Below, piece after piece: positions 26,338-34,905 of a stretch of DNA of 64,000 nucleotides. The notes beneath the pieces are model-generated. The model did no database searches, was not told the origin of the DNA, and saw nothing but the letters and a program-made list of their open reading frames with translations. The stretch's first letter is position 1, and each line of letters starts with the position of its first letter. The position numbers and the translations under genes were made by a program. Source of the DNA: DASYYE01 sp035946955 (GTDB taxonomy: Bacteria; Actinomycetota; Actinomycetes; Streptosporangiales; Streptosporangiaceae); assembly GCA_035946955.1 (NCBI GenBank), contig DASYYE010000018.1, positions 1 through 64,000 of the forward strand. The letters run 5' to 3'.

Positions 26338-27237
26338 ATGACAGTCATGCTCGACACCGAGCCACGGCTCAAGGAGGTCCTCGACCGGCTGGTCGCCATG
26401 TCCGAGGCCGACTACTACAACCCTTACCAGCTCTTCCAGTGGCCGGACTCGCTGCCGGAAGAGTGCTACTGGATGTCTCCCGAACTGATGTCGGTGCACG
26501 GGACCGAGTTCGGTGCCGAGCTCACCGAGGAACAGCTGCACCGGCTCAGCAAGTGGGAGAGCATCAACTTCTACAGCCTCAACGTGCACGGCATCCGTGA
26601 GCTGATCACCGAGGTCATCGCCCGGATCCACACGAAGGACTTCACGCTCACCTCGGAGTACTTCCACCACATCATCGGTGAAGAAAACGAGCACATGTGG
26701 TTCTTCGCCACGTTCTGCAACCGGTACGGCGGCAAGATCTACCCCGATCTGACCTTCAAATTCGGCGGCACCGCGCAGGGCCCGGCCACCCACTTCCTGG
26801 TCTTCGCGCGGCTGCTGCTGTTCGAGGAGATCGTCGACTTCTTCAACAAGAAGATGGGCACCGACCAGCGGCTCGACCCGACGATCCGGCAGGTCAACGC
26901 CATCCACCACCAGGACGAGTCGCGGCACGTCGCCTTCGGGCGGCAGGTGGTCGCCCTGCTGTTCAGAGGCCTGTCGGCTACGCTGACCGCCGCGGAACTG
27001 GCAGACGTCCGCGCCTACCTCACGGCATACCTGCGCAAGTCCCTCGAATCGCTGGTCAACCCGGCGGCATTCCGCGACGCCGGAATACCCGAGCCCTACC
27101 AGGCGCGGGCCCGGGTGCTGGCCGACCCGGCACACGCCCGGCTCAACGCCGACATTCTCCGGCGGTCCATGAAGTTCCTGCTCAGCGAGGGCATCCTGCT
27201 CAGCGAAAACCTCAACGAAAGTGCTGATGTGTCATGA
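26338..27237 (+). CDS. AurF-like diiron N-oxygenase
   Basis: 299 aa. The diiron ligands match the AurF/CmlI group: Glu116-xx-His119 (EENEH), Glu163 or Glu164 (LFEEIVDFF), and His190-xxx-Glu194-xx-His197 (HHQDESRH). The His four residues before the last Glu is the extra ligand that marks AurF-type N-oxygenases, which take amines to hydroxylamine, nitroso or nitro. Inference: the amine of the carrier-bound amino acid is oxidised. It stops in a 4-nt overlap with the second carrier protein, mirroring the R2-like/ACP1 pair. Confidence 0.88.
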   Translation: MTVMLDTEPRLKEVLDRLVAMSEADYYNPYQLFQWPDSLPEECYWMSPELMSVHGTEFGAELTEEQLHRLSKWESINFYSLNVHGIRELITEVIARIHTKDFTLTSEYFHHIIGEENEHMWFFATFCNRYGGKIYPDLTFKFGGTAQGPATHFLVFARLLLFEEIVDFFNKKMGTDQRLDPTIRQVNAIHHQDESRHVAFGRQVVALLFRGLSATLTAAELADVRAYLTAYLRKSLESLVNPAAFRDAGIPEPYQARARVLADPAHARLNADILRRSMKFLLSEGILLSENLNESADVS

Positions 27238-27476
27238 CCGGCGTCGACTTCGTCATTGACTACCTGCTGACCAAACGGCCCGACCTGACAGAGATCGACC
27301 TCGACCTGGACCTGATCGAGAACCGGGTCCTGGACTCGCTCGGCTTCGTCAACTTCCTCTACATGCTCGAGGAGCAGACCGGCGCCGAGATCTCACTAGA
27401 GGACGTCACGCCCGAGGATTTCCGGACCGTCCGCAACATCACAAGGAGGTTCTTCGGTGTCGCCCACATCAGTTGA
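27234..27476 (+). CDS. acyl carrier protein 2 (aminoacyl carrier)
   Basis: 80 aa. The phosphopantetheine site is VLDSLGF with Ser35 and the following helix FVNFLYMLEEQTG. It starts in an ATGA overlap with the AurF-like gene, and its last 20 nt are shared with the start of the amino acid:carrier-protein ligase. That arrangement points to this carrier as the substrate of both: aminoacylated by the ligase and presented to the N-oxygenase. Its sequence is clearly different from ACP1. Confidence 0.88.
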   Translation: MTGVDFVIDYLLTKRPDLTEIDLDLDLIENRVLDSLGFVNFLYMLEEQTGAEISLEDVTPEDFRTVRNITRRFFGVAHIS

Positions 27477-28296
27477 TCCGGTCGCCCGCACCCAGGACGG
27501 CCTGGCCACCCTCGGCCCCGACGCGGTGGCGCTGCGCACCGCACTGGATGCGATGTTCACCGTCTGGGCGGCGGACTGCCAGGCCGAGCCACGGCTGTAC
27601 CCGCCCCTCACGCGAGTGGCTGACCTGCAGCGCATCGACTACTTCCAGAACTTCCCGCACCTGGCCATCCTGGGTGCCGGCCTGCGGCCGGAGACGCAGG
27701 CGGCGGCCACCGGCGCCGAACCGGCGGTACCCGCCGCCGGCCTGCTCGACGCCTCCTATGCCCTGCCGTCGGCGGCCTGTTACAACATCTACTTCGACCA
27801 GGCCGGGACCGAACTCGCTGAACCGCTCAAGGTGACCACCGTCGCCACGTGCTTTCGGCGGGAGGACCACTACGACGGGCTCCGGCGGCTCCTCGGGTTC
27901 TCCATGCGGGAGATCGTCTGCGTGGGCTCCCGCGACGCCGTGCTGGACCACCTCGCCGGGTTCAAGCGCAAGCTGGTGGACTACTTCGCCGGGATCGGGC
28001 TGCCGATCACCGTCGATGTGGCCAGCGACCCGTTCTTCGACCCCAACGGCGCCAGGGCGCTCATGTCGCAGCTCTTCCCGACCAAGGAGGAGTTCGTGTT
28101 CGACGGCTCGCTGGCCATCGCCTCGGTGAACTTCCATCGCAACTTCTTCGGCGAGCGGTGCGGTATCGCGCTGGCCGACGGTTCCCCGGCGTTCTCCGGC
28201 TGTGTCGCCTTTGGGATAGAGCGCTGGATCAGCGCCCTGACCACGCACTTCGACCTCGCGCCCGATGAGCTGATCGCCCATGTCACCCGTGACTAA
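27457..28296 (+). CDS. class II aminoacyl-tRNA-synthetase-like amino acid:[carrier-protein] ligase
   Basis: 279 aa, GTG start 7 nt after AAGGAGG. The sequence matches the truncated seryl-tRNA-synthetase homologues that lack the tRNA-binding arm and aminoacylate carrier proteins (Bradyrhizobium Bll0957 type, Gly/Ala). Candidate zinc ligands by the family pattern are Cys132 (ATCFRRED), Glu152 (SMREIVCVG) and Cys249 (GCVAFGIERW). The region 132-155 is class II motif 2-like and the end, GIERW, motif 3-like. Amino acid specificity cannot be read. The gene overlaps carrier protein 2 by 20 nt, which argues that it loads that carrier. Confidence 0.85.
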   Translation: MSPTSVDPVARTQDGLATLGPDAVALRTALDAMFTVWAADCQAEPRLYPPLTRVADLQRIDYFQNFPHLAILGAGLRPETQAAATGAEPAVPAAGLLDASYALPSAACYNIYFDQAGTELAEPLKVTTVATCFRREDHYDGLRRLLGFSMREIVCVGSRDAVLDHLAGFKRKLVDYFAGIGLPITVDVASDPFFDPNGARALMSQLFPTKEEFVFDGSLAIASVNFHRNFFGERCGIALADGSPAFSGCVAFGIERWISALTTHFDLAPDELIAHVTRD

Positions 28297-28909
28297 GGTC
28301 TCCGTCGACGTCGGCGGTGTCCCCGTCAGGGTGTGGTTCGCTGATTCCGGCCAAGGCTCCGCAGGGCCGGTCACCGCTGCAGACGAGACGAGCCTGGCAA
28401 AGATCGCGGTTCCCTCCGCCCGGACCCAGGCCGCCCTCGGCCGGGCAGTGCTGCGGTGGGTGCTCGGCCAGGTGCTCGGCCAGCGGCCCAGCGACATCGT
28501 CCTGGACCGCGCGCCCTCGGGCCGCCCCTTCCTGCCCGGCTCCGATTGGGACTTCAGTCTGTCCTACGCAGACGCGCTGGTCGGCGTGGCCGTCGCCCGC
28601 GGTGTCCGGGTCGGCCTCGACCTGGCGCGGATCCGTCCGGTCCAGGCCGCCGACGCCGTGGCCGCGCGGATGTTCTGCGCTGCCGACCGGGCGGCGCTGT
28701 CCGTCCTGTCCGGCGCCGCGCGGCAGGCGCGCTGGTTCCAGGCGTGGACCCGGCTGGAGGCGGTGGTCAAAGCCCGAGGCTCCGGGATCCTCGTGCCGCA
28801 GGGGGACATCGGGACGGTGCCGTACGCGCCGCTGCCCGTTCCCGCCGGCTACGCCGGGTCCGTCGTGGTGCTCGCCCCTCCCTCAGCCGCCCACAGCCGA
28901 GCGGGCTAG
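28280..28909 (+). CDS. Sfp-type 4'-phosphopantetheinyl transferase
   Basis: 209 aa, start overlapping the preceding gene by 17 nt. Motifs: DFSLSYADALVGVAV, Asp114 in VGLDLARI, and WTRLEAVVKARGSG with Glu160 and Lys164, the WxxxEAxxK pattern of the Sfp/AcpT fold. Converts apo carriers to holo forms using CoA. Its presence inside the operon makes the two carrier proteins self-sufficient. Shorter than Sfp (about 224 aa) but with all key motifs. Confidence 0.92.
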   Translation: MSPVTKVSVDVGGVPVRVWFADSGQGSAGPVTAADETSLAKIAVPSARTQAALGRAVLRWVLGQVLGQRPSDIVLDRAPSGRPFLPGSDWDFSLSYADALVGVAVARGVRVGLDLARIRPVQAADAVAARMFCAADRAALSVLSGAARQARWFQAWTRLEAVVKARGSGILVPQGDIGTVPYAPLPVPAGYAGSVVVLAPPSAAHSRAG

Positions 28910-28930
28910 CAGGTTGAGCAGCCAAGCACA

Positions 28931-30286
28931 TTGAGCGACTACGTCATCGTGGGGGCCGGGTCGGCGGGCTGTGCGCTCGCGGCCGGGCTGAGCGCGGCCG
29001 GGGCCCAGGTGACGGTGCTGGAATCGGGACCACCCGACCAGCGGCCCGAGGTGCGGGTCCCGACCGCGTTTCCGAGGCTGTTCGGCACCGACTACGACTG
29101 GGCCTACACAACGGCTCCGCAGGCCGGGCTGGCCGGGCGTGAACTGTTCTGGCCGCGTGGCCGGACGCTCGGCGGGTCCTCGGCGATCAACGCCCAGATC
29201 TGGACCCGTGGCATGCCAGGCGACTACGACGACTGGGACGCCCCCGGCTGGACTGACGCCGACCTGGAGCCGTACTTCAAGAACGCCGAGCAGGGGCCGG
29301 TGCGCCTGGAGCCACTGCGGTCCCCCCATCCGAGCACGGCCTGCTTCCTGGCGGCCTGCGCCGGGCAGACCTGGCCCGGTGGCTACGGTCCCGCCCTGGT
29401 GACTCAGTACCGCGGGCGCAGGTGGAGCGCTGCGGACGCGTACCTGCGCCCGGCACTGCGGCGACCGAACCTGACCGTCGAGACAGGAGCGGACGTCCAG
29501 CGCGTCCTGCTGTCACACGGCCGGGCCGCCGGTGTCAGCTACCGCGCGGCCGACGGGACACAGCGAATGGCGGCAGCGAGGCGGGAGGTCATCCTCGCCG
29601 CGGGAGCGGTCGGCAGCCCGGTGCTCCTCATGCGCTCTGGGGTCGGTGCCGGGCTGCCCGTGCCACTGACCGAAGTCGGCAGGAACCTCCAGGACCATCT
29701 CGTTGTGCCGCTGGCGTTCGGCCCCGGTACCCGCGCCGAACGGGTCCGGGCGTCCTCCAACAACGCCGAGGCGCTCGCCTTCTCATCCGACCTGGAATTC
29801 CTCTGGATGCCGGTCCCCTTCCTCGACCACGGGCGCGGCCAGCAGGGCCTGGGCTGCACGCTCGCCGTGGTCCTGCTCAGGCCGGCCTCCGCGGGGCGCA
29901 TCACGCTGGCCGGCGCCACGCCGGTGATCGACCCCGCCTACCTGTCCGGCCCGGCCGACCTGCAGACCCTGCTGGCGGGCGTCCGGATGGCCCACCACCT
30001 GCTCGCCCAGGCCGCGCTGGCGGACTGGACGGGCGCTCCGCTGACCCCGGCGGCATCCGACGCCACCGACCACGCGATCCGGGCTACCGCCGAAACGCTC
30101 TACCACCCCGTCGGCACCTGCCGAATGGGCCCGGTCGTGGACGCCCGGCTGCGCGTCCACGGAGTCGACGGGCTGCGCGTCGCCGACCTCAGCGTCTGCC
30201 CGGTCATTCCCCGTGCCCACACCCAGGCAGCAGCCACCGTGATCGGTGCGCGTGCCGCCGACCTGATCCTGGAGGAAGCGGCATGA
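28931..30286 (+). CDS. GMC-family FAD oxidoreductase, short form
   Basis: 451 aa from a TTG; no strong ribosome site is visible. FAD-binding GAGSAGCALAAGL near the N-terminus, GMC signature 1-like PRGRTLGGSSAINAQIW, signature 2-like ILAAGAVGSPVLLMRSGVG, and a C-terminal active-site pair: His in YHPVGTCRMG and His in PRAHTQ. Typical members are 500-560 aa; the substrate-binding region is shortened here. Oxidises an alcohol to aldehyde or ketone (choline-dehydrogenase-like). Its stop overlaps the aminotransferase start by 4 nt, so the two may act in series: alcohol to carbonyl, carbonyl to amine. Confidence 0.88.
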   Translation: MSDYVIVGAGSAGCALAAGLSAAGAQVTVLESGPPDQRPEVRVPTAFPRLFGTDYDWAYTTAPQAGLAGRELFWPRGRTLGGSSAINAQIWTRGMPGDYDDWDAPGWTDADLEPYFKNAEQGPVRLEPLRSPHPSTACFLAACAGQTWPGGYGPALVTQYRGRRWSAADAYLRPALRRPNLTVETGADVQRVLLSHGRAAGVSYRAADGTQRMAAARREVILAAGAVGSPVLLMRSGVGAGLPVPLTEVGRNLQDHLVVPLAFGPGTRAERVRASSNNAEALAFSSDLEFLWMPVPFLDHGRGQQGLGCTLAVVLLRPASAGRITLAGATPVIDPAYLSGPADLQTLLAGVRMAHHLLAQAALADWTGAPLTPAASDATDHAIRATAETLYHPVGTCRMGPVVDARLRVHGVDGLRVADLSVCPVIPRAHTQAAATVIGARAADLILEEAA

Positions 30287-31506
30287 CCAGCCGTGACGAC
30301 GTCGTCAAGCTGTACGGCCACCACGTGAGCCAGGCCACGGCGCGGCTCGCTGAGCACACCGGGCTCCCGGTGGAAGCACACTCCGACGGCGCCAGGGTCT
30401 GGGACGACACGGGCCGGTCATACCTCGACTGCGGCGGCTACGGAGTCTTCCTGCTCGGCCACAGGCACCCCACCGTGGTCGCCGCCCTGCACGCCCAACT
30501 CGACCGCAACCCACTTGCCACCCGCGGGCTGCTCTCGGCCGAGCTCGCCACCGCCTCGGCCAGGCTCGCCGGCATCGCCCCGCCCGGACTCGACTATGTC
30601 TACCTGGCGAACACGGGCGCCGAAGCGGTCGAGACCGCGCTGAAACTGGCGCGCGCCGGTGGCCGGCGCCGCATCATCTCCATGCGGGGTGGCTTTCACG
30701 GCAAGACCCTCGGCGCGCTCAGCATCACCGACCGGCCAGTGTTCCAGCAGCCTTTCCGCCCCCTGCTGCCGGACGTGTCAGTCATTCCCTACGGCGATGT
30801 GGCCGCCCTGACCAGCGCACTCGACGAGGACCCGGCACCAGCCTGCGTCGTGGTCGAGCCCGTCCAGGGTGAGGGTGGGGTGCGGATCCCGCCAGCCGGC
30901 TACCTGGCCGCCGTCGCCGCCGCATGCCGCGATGCCGGTGCCTTCCTCGTGGTCGACGAGATCCAGACCGGTACCGGCCGGCTGGGCGGCTCGTGGTGGG
31001 GCTGCGACCGCGAAGGCGTCACCCCCGACCTCCTCCTCGCGGGCAAGAGCCTCGGTGGCGGCTGTATGCCGGTCAGTGCCGTGATCGGAACCGCCGACGC
31101 ATTCCGGCCACTCAACCGCAACGCCCGGATCCACAGTTCCACGTTTGCGGGGTCTCCGCTCGCCGCAGTGGCAGTGTCGACGACACTGGACGTGATCGAG
31201 CGGGACGGCCTGCTCGCCCGCACCGAGGCCCTGGGCGGCGCGCTCCTGTCCGGGTTCCAGGCGGCCCCGCGCCCCGCCGCCGTCCGCGACATCCGCGGCC
31301 GTGGCCTCCTGCTGGGAGTCGAACTGACCAGCCCGGCCGCTGCGAACTCCCTGCTCACCGCCTTGCGTGCCCGGGGCGTCCTGGCCGCCGCCACGCTCTC
31401 CGCCGACCTCGTCGTGCGGCTGAGCCCGCCAGCGGTCCTGACCGATGCCGAGGCGGAGGAGGTCATCGCAGCCTTCCGCGACTCACTGGCCGACCTGCCC
31501 GCCTGA
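30283..31506 (+). CDS. class III pyridoxal-phosphate aminotransferase
   Basis: 407 aa, ATG overlapping the GMC stop (ATGA). Fold-type I class III features: NTGAEAVETALKLAR, GGFHGKTLGAL, EPVQGEGGVRIPPAGYL, VVDEIQTGTGRLG and the PLP lysine Lys255 in LAGKSLGGG. The nearest relatives by motif are ornithine/acetylornithine/4-aminobutyrate types, which act on omega-amino or carbonyl groups. With the GMC oxidoreductase it could convert an alcohol to an amine, either to supply the amine for the N-oxygenase or to finish the product. Confidence 0.9.
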   Translation: MTSRDDVVKLYGHHVSQATARLAEHTGLPVEAHSDGARVWDDTGRSYLDCGGYGVFLLGHRHPTVVAALHAQLDRNPLATRGLLSAELATASARLAGIAPPGLDYVYLANTGAEAVETALKLARAGGRRRIISMRGGFHGKTLGALSITDRPVFQQPFRPLLPDVSVIPYGDVAALTSALDEDPAPACVVVEPVQGEGGVRIPPAGYLAAVAAACRDAGAFLVVDEIQTGTGRLGGSWWGCDREGVTPDLLLAGKSLGGGCMPVSAVIGTADAFRPLNRNARIHSSTFAGSPLAAVAVSTTLDVIERDGLLARTEALGGALLSGFQAAPRPAAVRDIRGRGLLLGVELTSPAAANSLLTALRARGVLAAATLSADLVVRLSPPAVLTDAEAEEVIAAFRDSLADLPA

Positions 31507-31573
31507 AGTAGATCATGCGGCGAGGGTGAGATACGGTCACACGTTGTAGCGGTGTGCCTGGGAGGTTGCTGAC

Positions 31574-32434
31574 TTGAAGTTCGGGCTCTACTACAACACG
31601 GCGCTCTACGGCACCGATCCGGACCTGATGGTGGCGGTGGCCCGGCACGCGCAGGAGTGCGGTTTCGAGTCGTTCTACATGTCCGAGCACATCGTGGTGT
31701 ACCCGGGGGCGACCATCCCGGGTTACGTGTCGCTGCCACCGGACCTCGCAGTCGCCGACCCGCTGGACTGCCTGGCCTATGTCGCGGCGGCGACCAGCAC
31801 ACTGCTGCTCGGCACGGCGGTGCTGCTGCTGCCCTACCACCACCCGGTCGTGCTCGCCAAGCGGCTCGCGACCATCGACCTGCTGTCGCGGGGCAGGATG
31901 AGCCTGCTCACCGTGGGCCTGGGAGTGCTGCCTGGCGAGGCTGCCGCCGTCGGCGTCGACTTCACCACCCGGGGCCGGCGGGCCGACGAGGCGATCGATG
32001 TGCTGCGGCTGCTGTGGGGCGGGGACGCGGCCGGTGTCAGCTTCCAGGGTGAGTTCTTCAGCCTTTCCGAGGTGTGCAGCTTCCCGAAGCCGCATGGCGG
32101 GCGCACCCTGCCGATCCATGTCGGCGGGTCGAGCGTGCCGGCCGCCCGGCGGGCCGGCCGCCGCGGCGACGGCTACTTCCCTGGTGGCAGGCTGACGCTG
32201 GAGCAGCGGATCGAGCAGATCGCGATCATGCGGGCAGAAGCGGTCACGGCTGGGCGGGACCCGGCGGCGCTCGAGTACACCCGCTGGGGACAGGTCGACA
32301 TGACGGCCGATGAGGTCCAGGCCCTGGCCAGCCAGGGTGTCACCCGGCTGCTCGTCGGCCCCGGTGCCTCGGCGGAACTGGCCGACATGCAGGACGAGAT
32401 GTCCTCACTAGCCCGCCGCCTGCAGTTCGGCTGA
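31574..32434 (+). CDS. LLM-class flavin/F420-dependent oxidoreductase
   Basis: 286 aa from a TTG with GGGAGG 8 nt upstream. A bacterial-luciferase-like TIM barrel: FGLYYNTAL start, SEHIVVYPG, LLSRGRMSLLTVGLG and LPIHVGGSSVPAARRAGRRGDG are family signatures (F420- or FMN-binding). It follows the aminotransferase by 67 nt, a larger gap than elsewhere in the operon, so it may be the last operon gene or have its own promoter. Confidence 0.88.
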   Translation: MKFGLYYNTALYGTDPDLMVAVARHAQECGFESFYMSEHIVVYPGATIPGYVSLPPDLAVADPLDCLAYVAAATSTLLLGTAVLLLPYHHPVVLAKRLATIDLLSRGRMSLLTVGLGVLPGEAAAVGVDFTTRGRRADEAIDVLRLLWGGDAAGVSFQGEFFSLSEVCSFPKPHGGRTLPIHVGGSSVPAARRAGRRGDGYFPGGRLTLEQRIEQIAIMRAEAVTAGRDPAALEYTRWGQVDMTADEVQALASQGVTRLLVGPGASAELADMQDEMSSLARRLQFG

Positions 32435-32469
32435 ACCGCAAGCGCAGCTTCACATGATTGCCTGCGGGG

Positions 32470-32874
32470 TCAGTCGTCTTGTTGTGTTTGTTCCGCGACA
32501 GCAGGCAGTGCACGGCCGAATGAGGCAAGGCTCTTGTAGGGCTCGCCGCGAAGGACGCGCTCCGCCGCGCTGAAGGGGAAAGCGAAGATCCCGCTGGTCG
32601 ATACCGCGTAGGCACCGGCCGCTTGGTCGTGGGTGACCCACTGCCCGCCGTAGGCTCGGACGAGCACCTCGCCGGTGTAGGCGCCGATCAGTTTCCACCA
32701 GAGGTCGAGCCGCTGGGCTGCGAGAGGGCCGTCCGCCAGCAACTGTTCGCAGACACAGTCCAGCTCCGTGAGGCTCTCAACAGACCAGTCGAGCCTCTGG
32801 CCGAACTGGTCTTCTACCAGCGCCACGCACTGGTCAGCGATCCGCTGCAATGCTTCGGAGTCGGGGTTGGCCAC
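32470..32874 (-). CDS. conserved-type hypothetical protein
   Basis: 134 aa, GTG start with a GAGGAG upstream; a compact acidic protein, no signal or membrane segment. Contains GEVLVRAYGGQWVTHDQAAGAY and AERVLRGEPYKSLASF, a pattern I associate with small actinobacterial proteins of unknown function but cannot name. It converges on the LLM gene. No function is proposed. Confidence 0.65.
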   Translation of the reverse strand: MANPDSEALQRIADQCVALVEDQFGQRLDWSVESLTELDCVCEQLLADGPLAAQRLDLWWKLIGAYTGEVLVRAYGGQWVTHDQAAGAYAVSTSGIFAFPFSAAERVLRGEPYKSLASFGRALPAVAEQTQQDD

Positions 32875-32914
32875 AGCGGACAGGGACTCCTCGGGGTTCA
32901 GTCAGGTCAGGCCG

Positions 32915-33637
32915 CTAGGCGCGGGTGGAGGCGAGCTGGGCTGCGGTATCGCGGGAGAGTGCGACCGAGTCGACGGTGAGCGTGATCACGGTGCAGCCCA
33001 GGGCCGCGAACCGGTGCGCGGTCGCACCGTCCGAGGCGTGGATGCCGGCTGGCTTGCCTGCGGCGGCACAGGCGGAGGTGATCTGTTCCAGGGCCTGCCT
33101 GAACACCGGGTGGTCCGGGTCGAGCGGGCAGCCCAGGGAGTACGACAAGTCCCGGGGGCCGACGTAGATGCCGTCCACGCCGTCTTCCACCAGAGTCGCT
33201 GTCAGGTCGGCGAGCGCCTGCGCCGACTCGACCATGATGAGGCAGAAGGGCTCGCCTACGCCTGTCATCACCCCACCCGCCGACCGGTACCCGGCAGGCG
33301 GGTAGCGGCAGGCACCCACCACCTCACGTGCCTGGGCGGCGGAGTTCACGTTGGGCACGATGACGCCCTCGCAGCCCAGGTCCAGTGCCCGCCCGATATC
33401 GGCCGGGTGCGCGTGCCGGACGCGGCCGATGGGGGTCGCGCCAGCCAGCCGGATCGCGGCGGTGAGGGCGGGCAGGTCGTGCTCGGTCGCGCCGCCGTGC
33501 TGGAGGTCCAGGACCACATAGTCGAGCCCGGCGGCCGCGAGCGCCCGCACGCTCAGTGGCGAGGGGATCGTCGACCAGGCGCCGTAGAGGGATTCACGGG
33601 CTACCAGTTGCGCGCGGAACGTCGAAGCCGCAGACAT
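32915..33637 (-). CDS. HpcH/HpaI-family aldolase
   Basis: 240 aa. The TIM-barrel aldolase pattern is clear: VVLDLQHGGATEHDL (about 40-54), GCEGVIVPNVNSAAQA, Glu/Ser in MVESAQAL and the substrate region GVDGIYVGPRDLSYSLG. Enzymes of this family cleave 4-hydroxy-2-oxo acids such as 4-hydroxy-2-oxoheptanedioate using a divalent metal. It stands alone on the minus strand, 40 nt from the hypothetical gene, and does not appear linked to the biosynthetic operon. Confidence 0.88.
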   Translation of the reverse strand: MSAASTFRAQLVARESLYGAWSTIPSPLSVRALAAAGLDYVVLDLQHGGATEHDLPALTAAIRLAGATPIGRVRHAHPADIGRALDLGCEGVIVPNVNSAAQAREVVGACRYPPAGYRSAGGVMTGVGEPFCLIMVESAQALADLTATLVEDGVDGIYVGPRDLSYSLGCPLDPDHPVFRQALEQITSACAAAGKPAGIHASDGATAHRFAALGCTVITLTVDSVALSRDTAAQLASTRA

Positions 33638-33756
33638 GGGTCAAGCCAACCACACGCTCCGGTGCCGGTCTGTTCACGCTGGGCCGGGGGAACCTGGCCA
33701 TCGCGGACGGGCGCTTTCATGATGGGTGTGGGACCGGGCAATGGGGGAGTGATCTC

Positions 33757-34905
33757 ATGCGACGAGGAGTGCTGGCCATCTTGACGGCCGGTGTCATGCT
33801 GGCCGCGGGGTATGGGGGAGCGGTGGACGCGGCCATTACCCCGTGGTCGATGCAGGCCGTACCGCTGCCGCCCCCGTCGACGTTTGGCTACCTGTACGGG
33901 GTGTCGTGCACCTCAGCCAGCAGTTGCGTAGCGGTCGGCATAGCCAACCGGGGGACGGGCATGCTGGCGGAGACCTGGGATGGCAGCACCTGGGCGGCGC
34001 AGGTGCCGCCGTTGCCAGCAGGAGGCACCGTCGGAGCGTTGTCTGCGGTGTCGTGTGTCACTGCCACCGACTGCGTCGCATCCGGGTTCTACACCAACGG
34101 CGGCGGCGACCAGCCGCTGGCTGAAGACTGGAATGGCAGCACGTGGACCGCCAAAGTCCCGGTCAACCCGCCGTCTGTCAGCCAGAACGCTTTCCTCAGC
34201 AGTATCTCGTGCACTTCGGCAACCAGTTGCGTGGCGGTCGGCAGCTACTCCACCGCCCCCTCCAACAGCCAGCGCGCCACTCTGGCTGAGACGTGGGACG
34301 GCAGCACGTGGACATTGCGGACAACTATTACCCCGGCAGGGACGAATCAGAGCCTGAACAGTGTCTCGTGTGTCGCAGCGGACGACTGTATGGCGGTCGG
34401 GAGTTACATAGACAAGTCTGTCCGCAGCCATGTCCTTATCGAGGGCTGGAACGGCAGCGCCTGGTCGCAGGAGTCCGCGCCCACCCCGGCCCACCAGGAC
34501 GGCGTCGCAGTAGGAGGAGCGTCGTGTACTTCGGCGGATAACTGCATAGCTGTGGGGTCCGCCTCCGCCACATCCGGTCTCAGTGTGCTGTTCGACGAGC
34601 GCTGGAACGGCTCCCACTGGATCCTCGGGAGCATTCCCAAGCCCACTCCCAGCGCCACCGTCAGTCCCGCGTTGTCCGCGGTGTCGTGCGTCACGACGGA
34701 TAGCTGTATCGCCGTCGGGGGGGTCTCTGGGAGGACACTGGCTGAGCGGTTCAACGGCCACACGTGGTTCACGCAGGCCACTGCCCGGCCGCAGTCCAAG
34801 CGGGGTTTCATCGGCGTGTCATGCGTCGCCCACGGCACCTGTACCGCGGTCGGTGTCTACTCGCCCAGTTCGACCAGTCGGTTGCCGGTCGCCGAGCAGA
34901 ACTAG
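33757..34905 (+). CDS. secreted protein of seven Cys-paired repeats (putative propeller)
   Basis: The start is the ATG after GGGGAG, which gives a signal peptide MRRGVLAILTAGVMLAAGYG; a longer upstream frame is not supported. The 382-aa product has seven copies of a unit about 48 residues long, VSCxSxxxCxAVG followed by LAExWNGSxW, each with a Cys pair about 7 apart. Seven blades are typical of a beta-propeller. Secreted; the function is unknown. Similar repeats occur in actinobacterial exported proteins of unknown role. Confidence 0.85.
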   Translation: MRRGVLAILTAGVMLAAGYGGAVDAAITPWSMQAVPLPPPSTFGYLYGVSCTSASSCVAVGIANRGTGMLAETWDGSTWAAQVPPLPAGGTVGALSAVSCVTATDCVASGFYTNGGGDQPLAEDWNGSTWTAKVPVNPPSVSQNAFLSSISCTSATSCVAVGSYSTAPSNSQRATLAETWDGSTWTLRTTITPAGTNQSLNSVSCVAADDCMAVGSYIDKSVRSHVLIEGWNGSAWSQESAPTPAHQDGVAVGGASCTSADNCIAVGSASATSGLSVLFDERWNGSHWILGSIPKPTPSATVSPALSAVSCVTTDSCIAVGGVSGRTLAERFNGHTWFTQATARPQSKRGFIGVSCVAHGTCTAVGVYSPSSTSRLPVAEQN

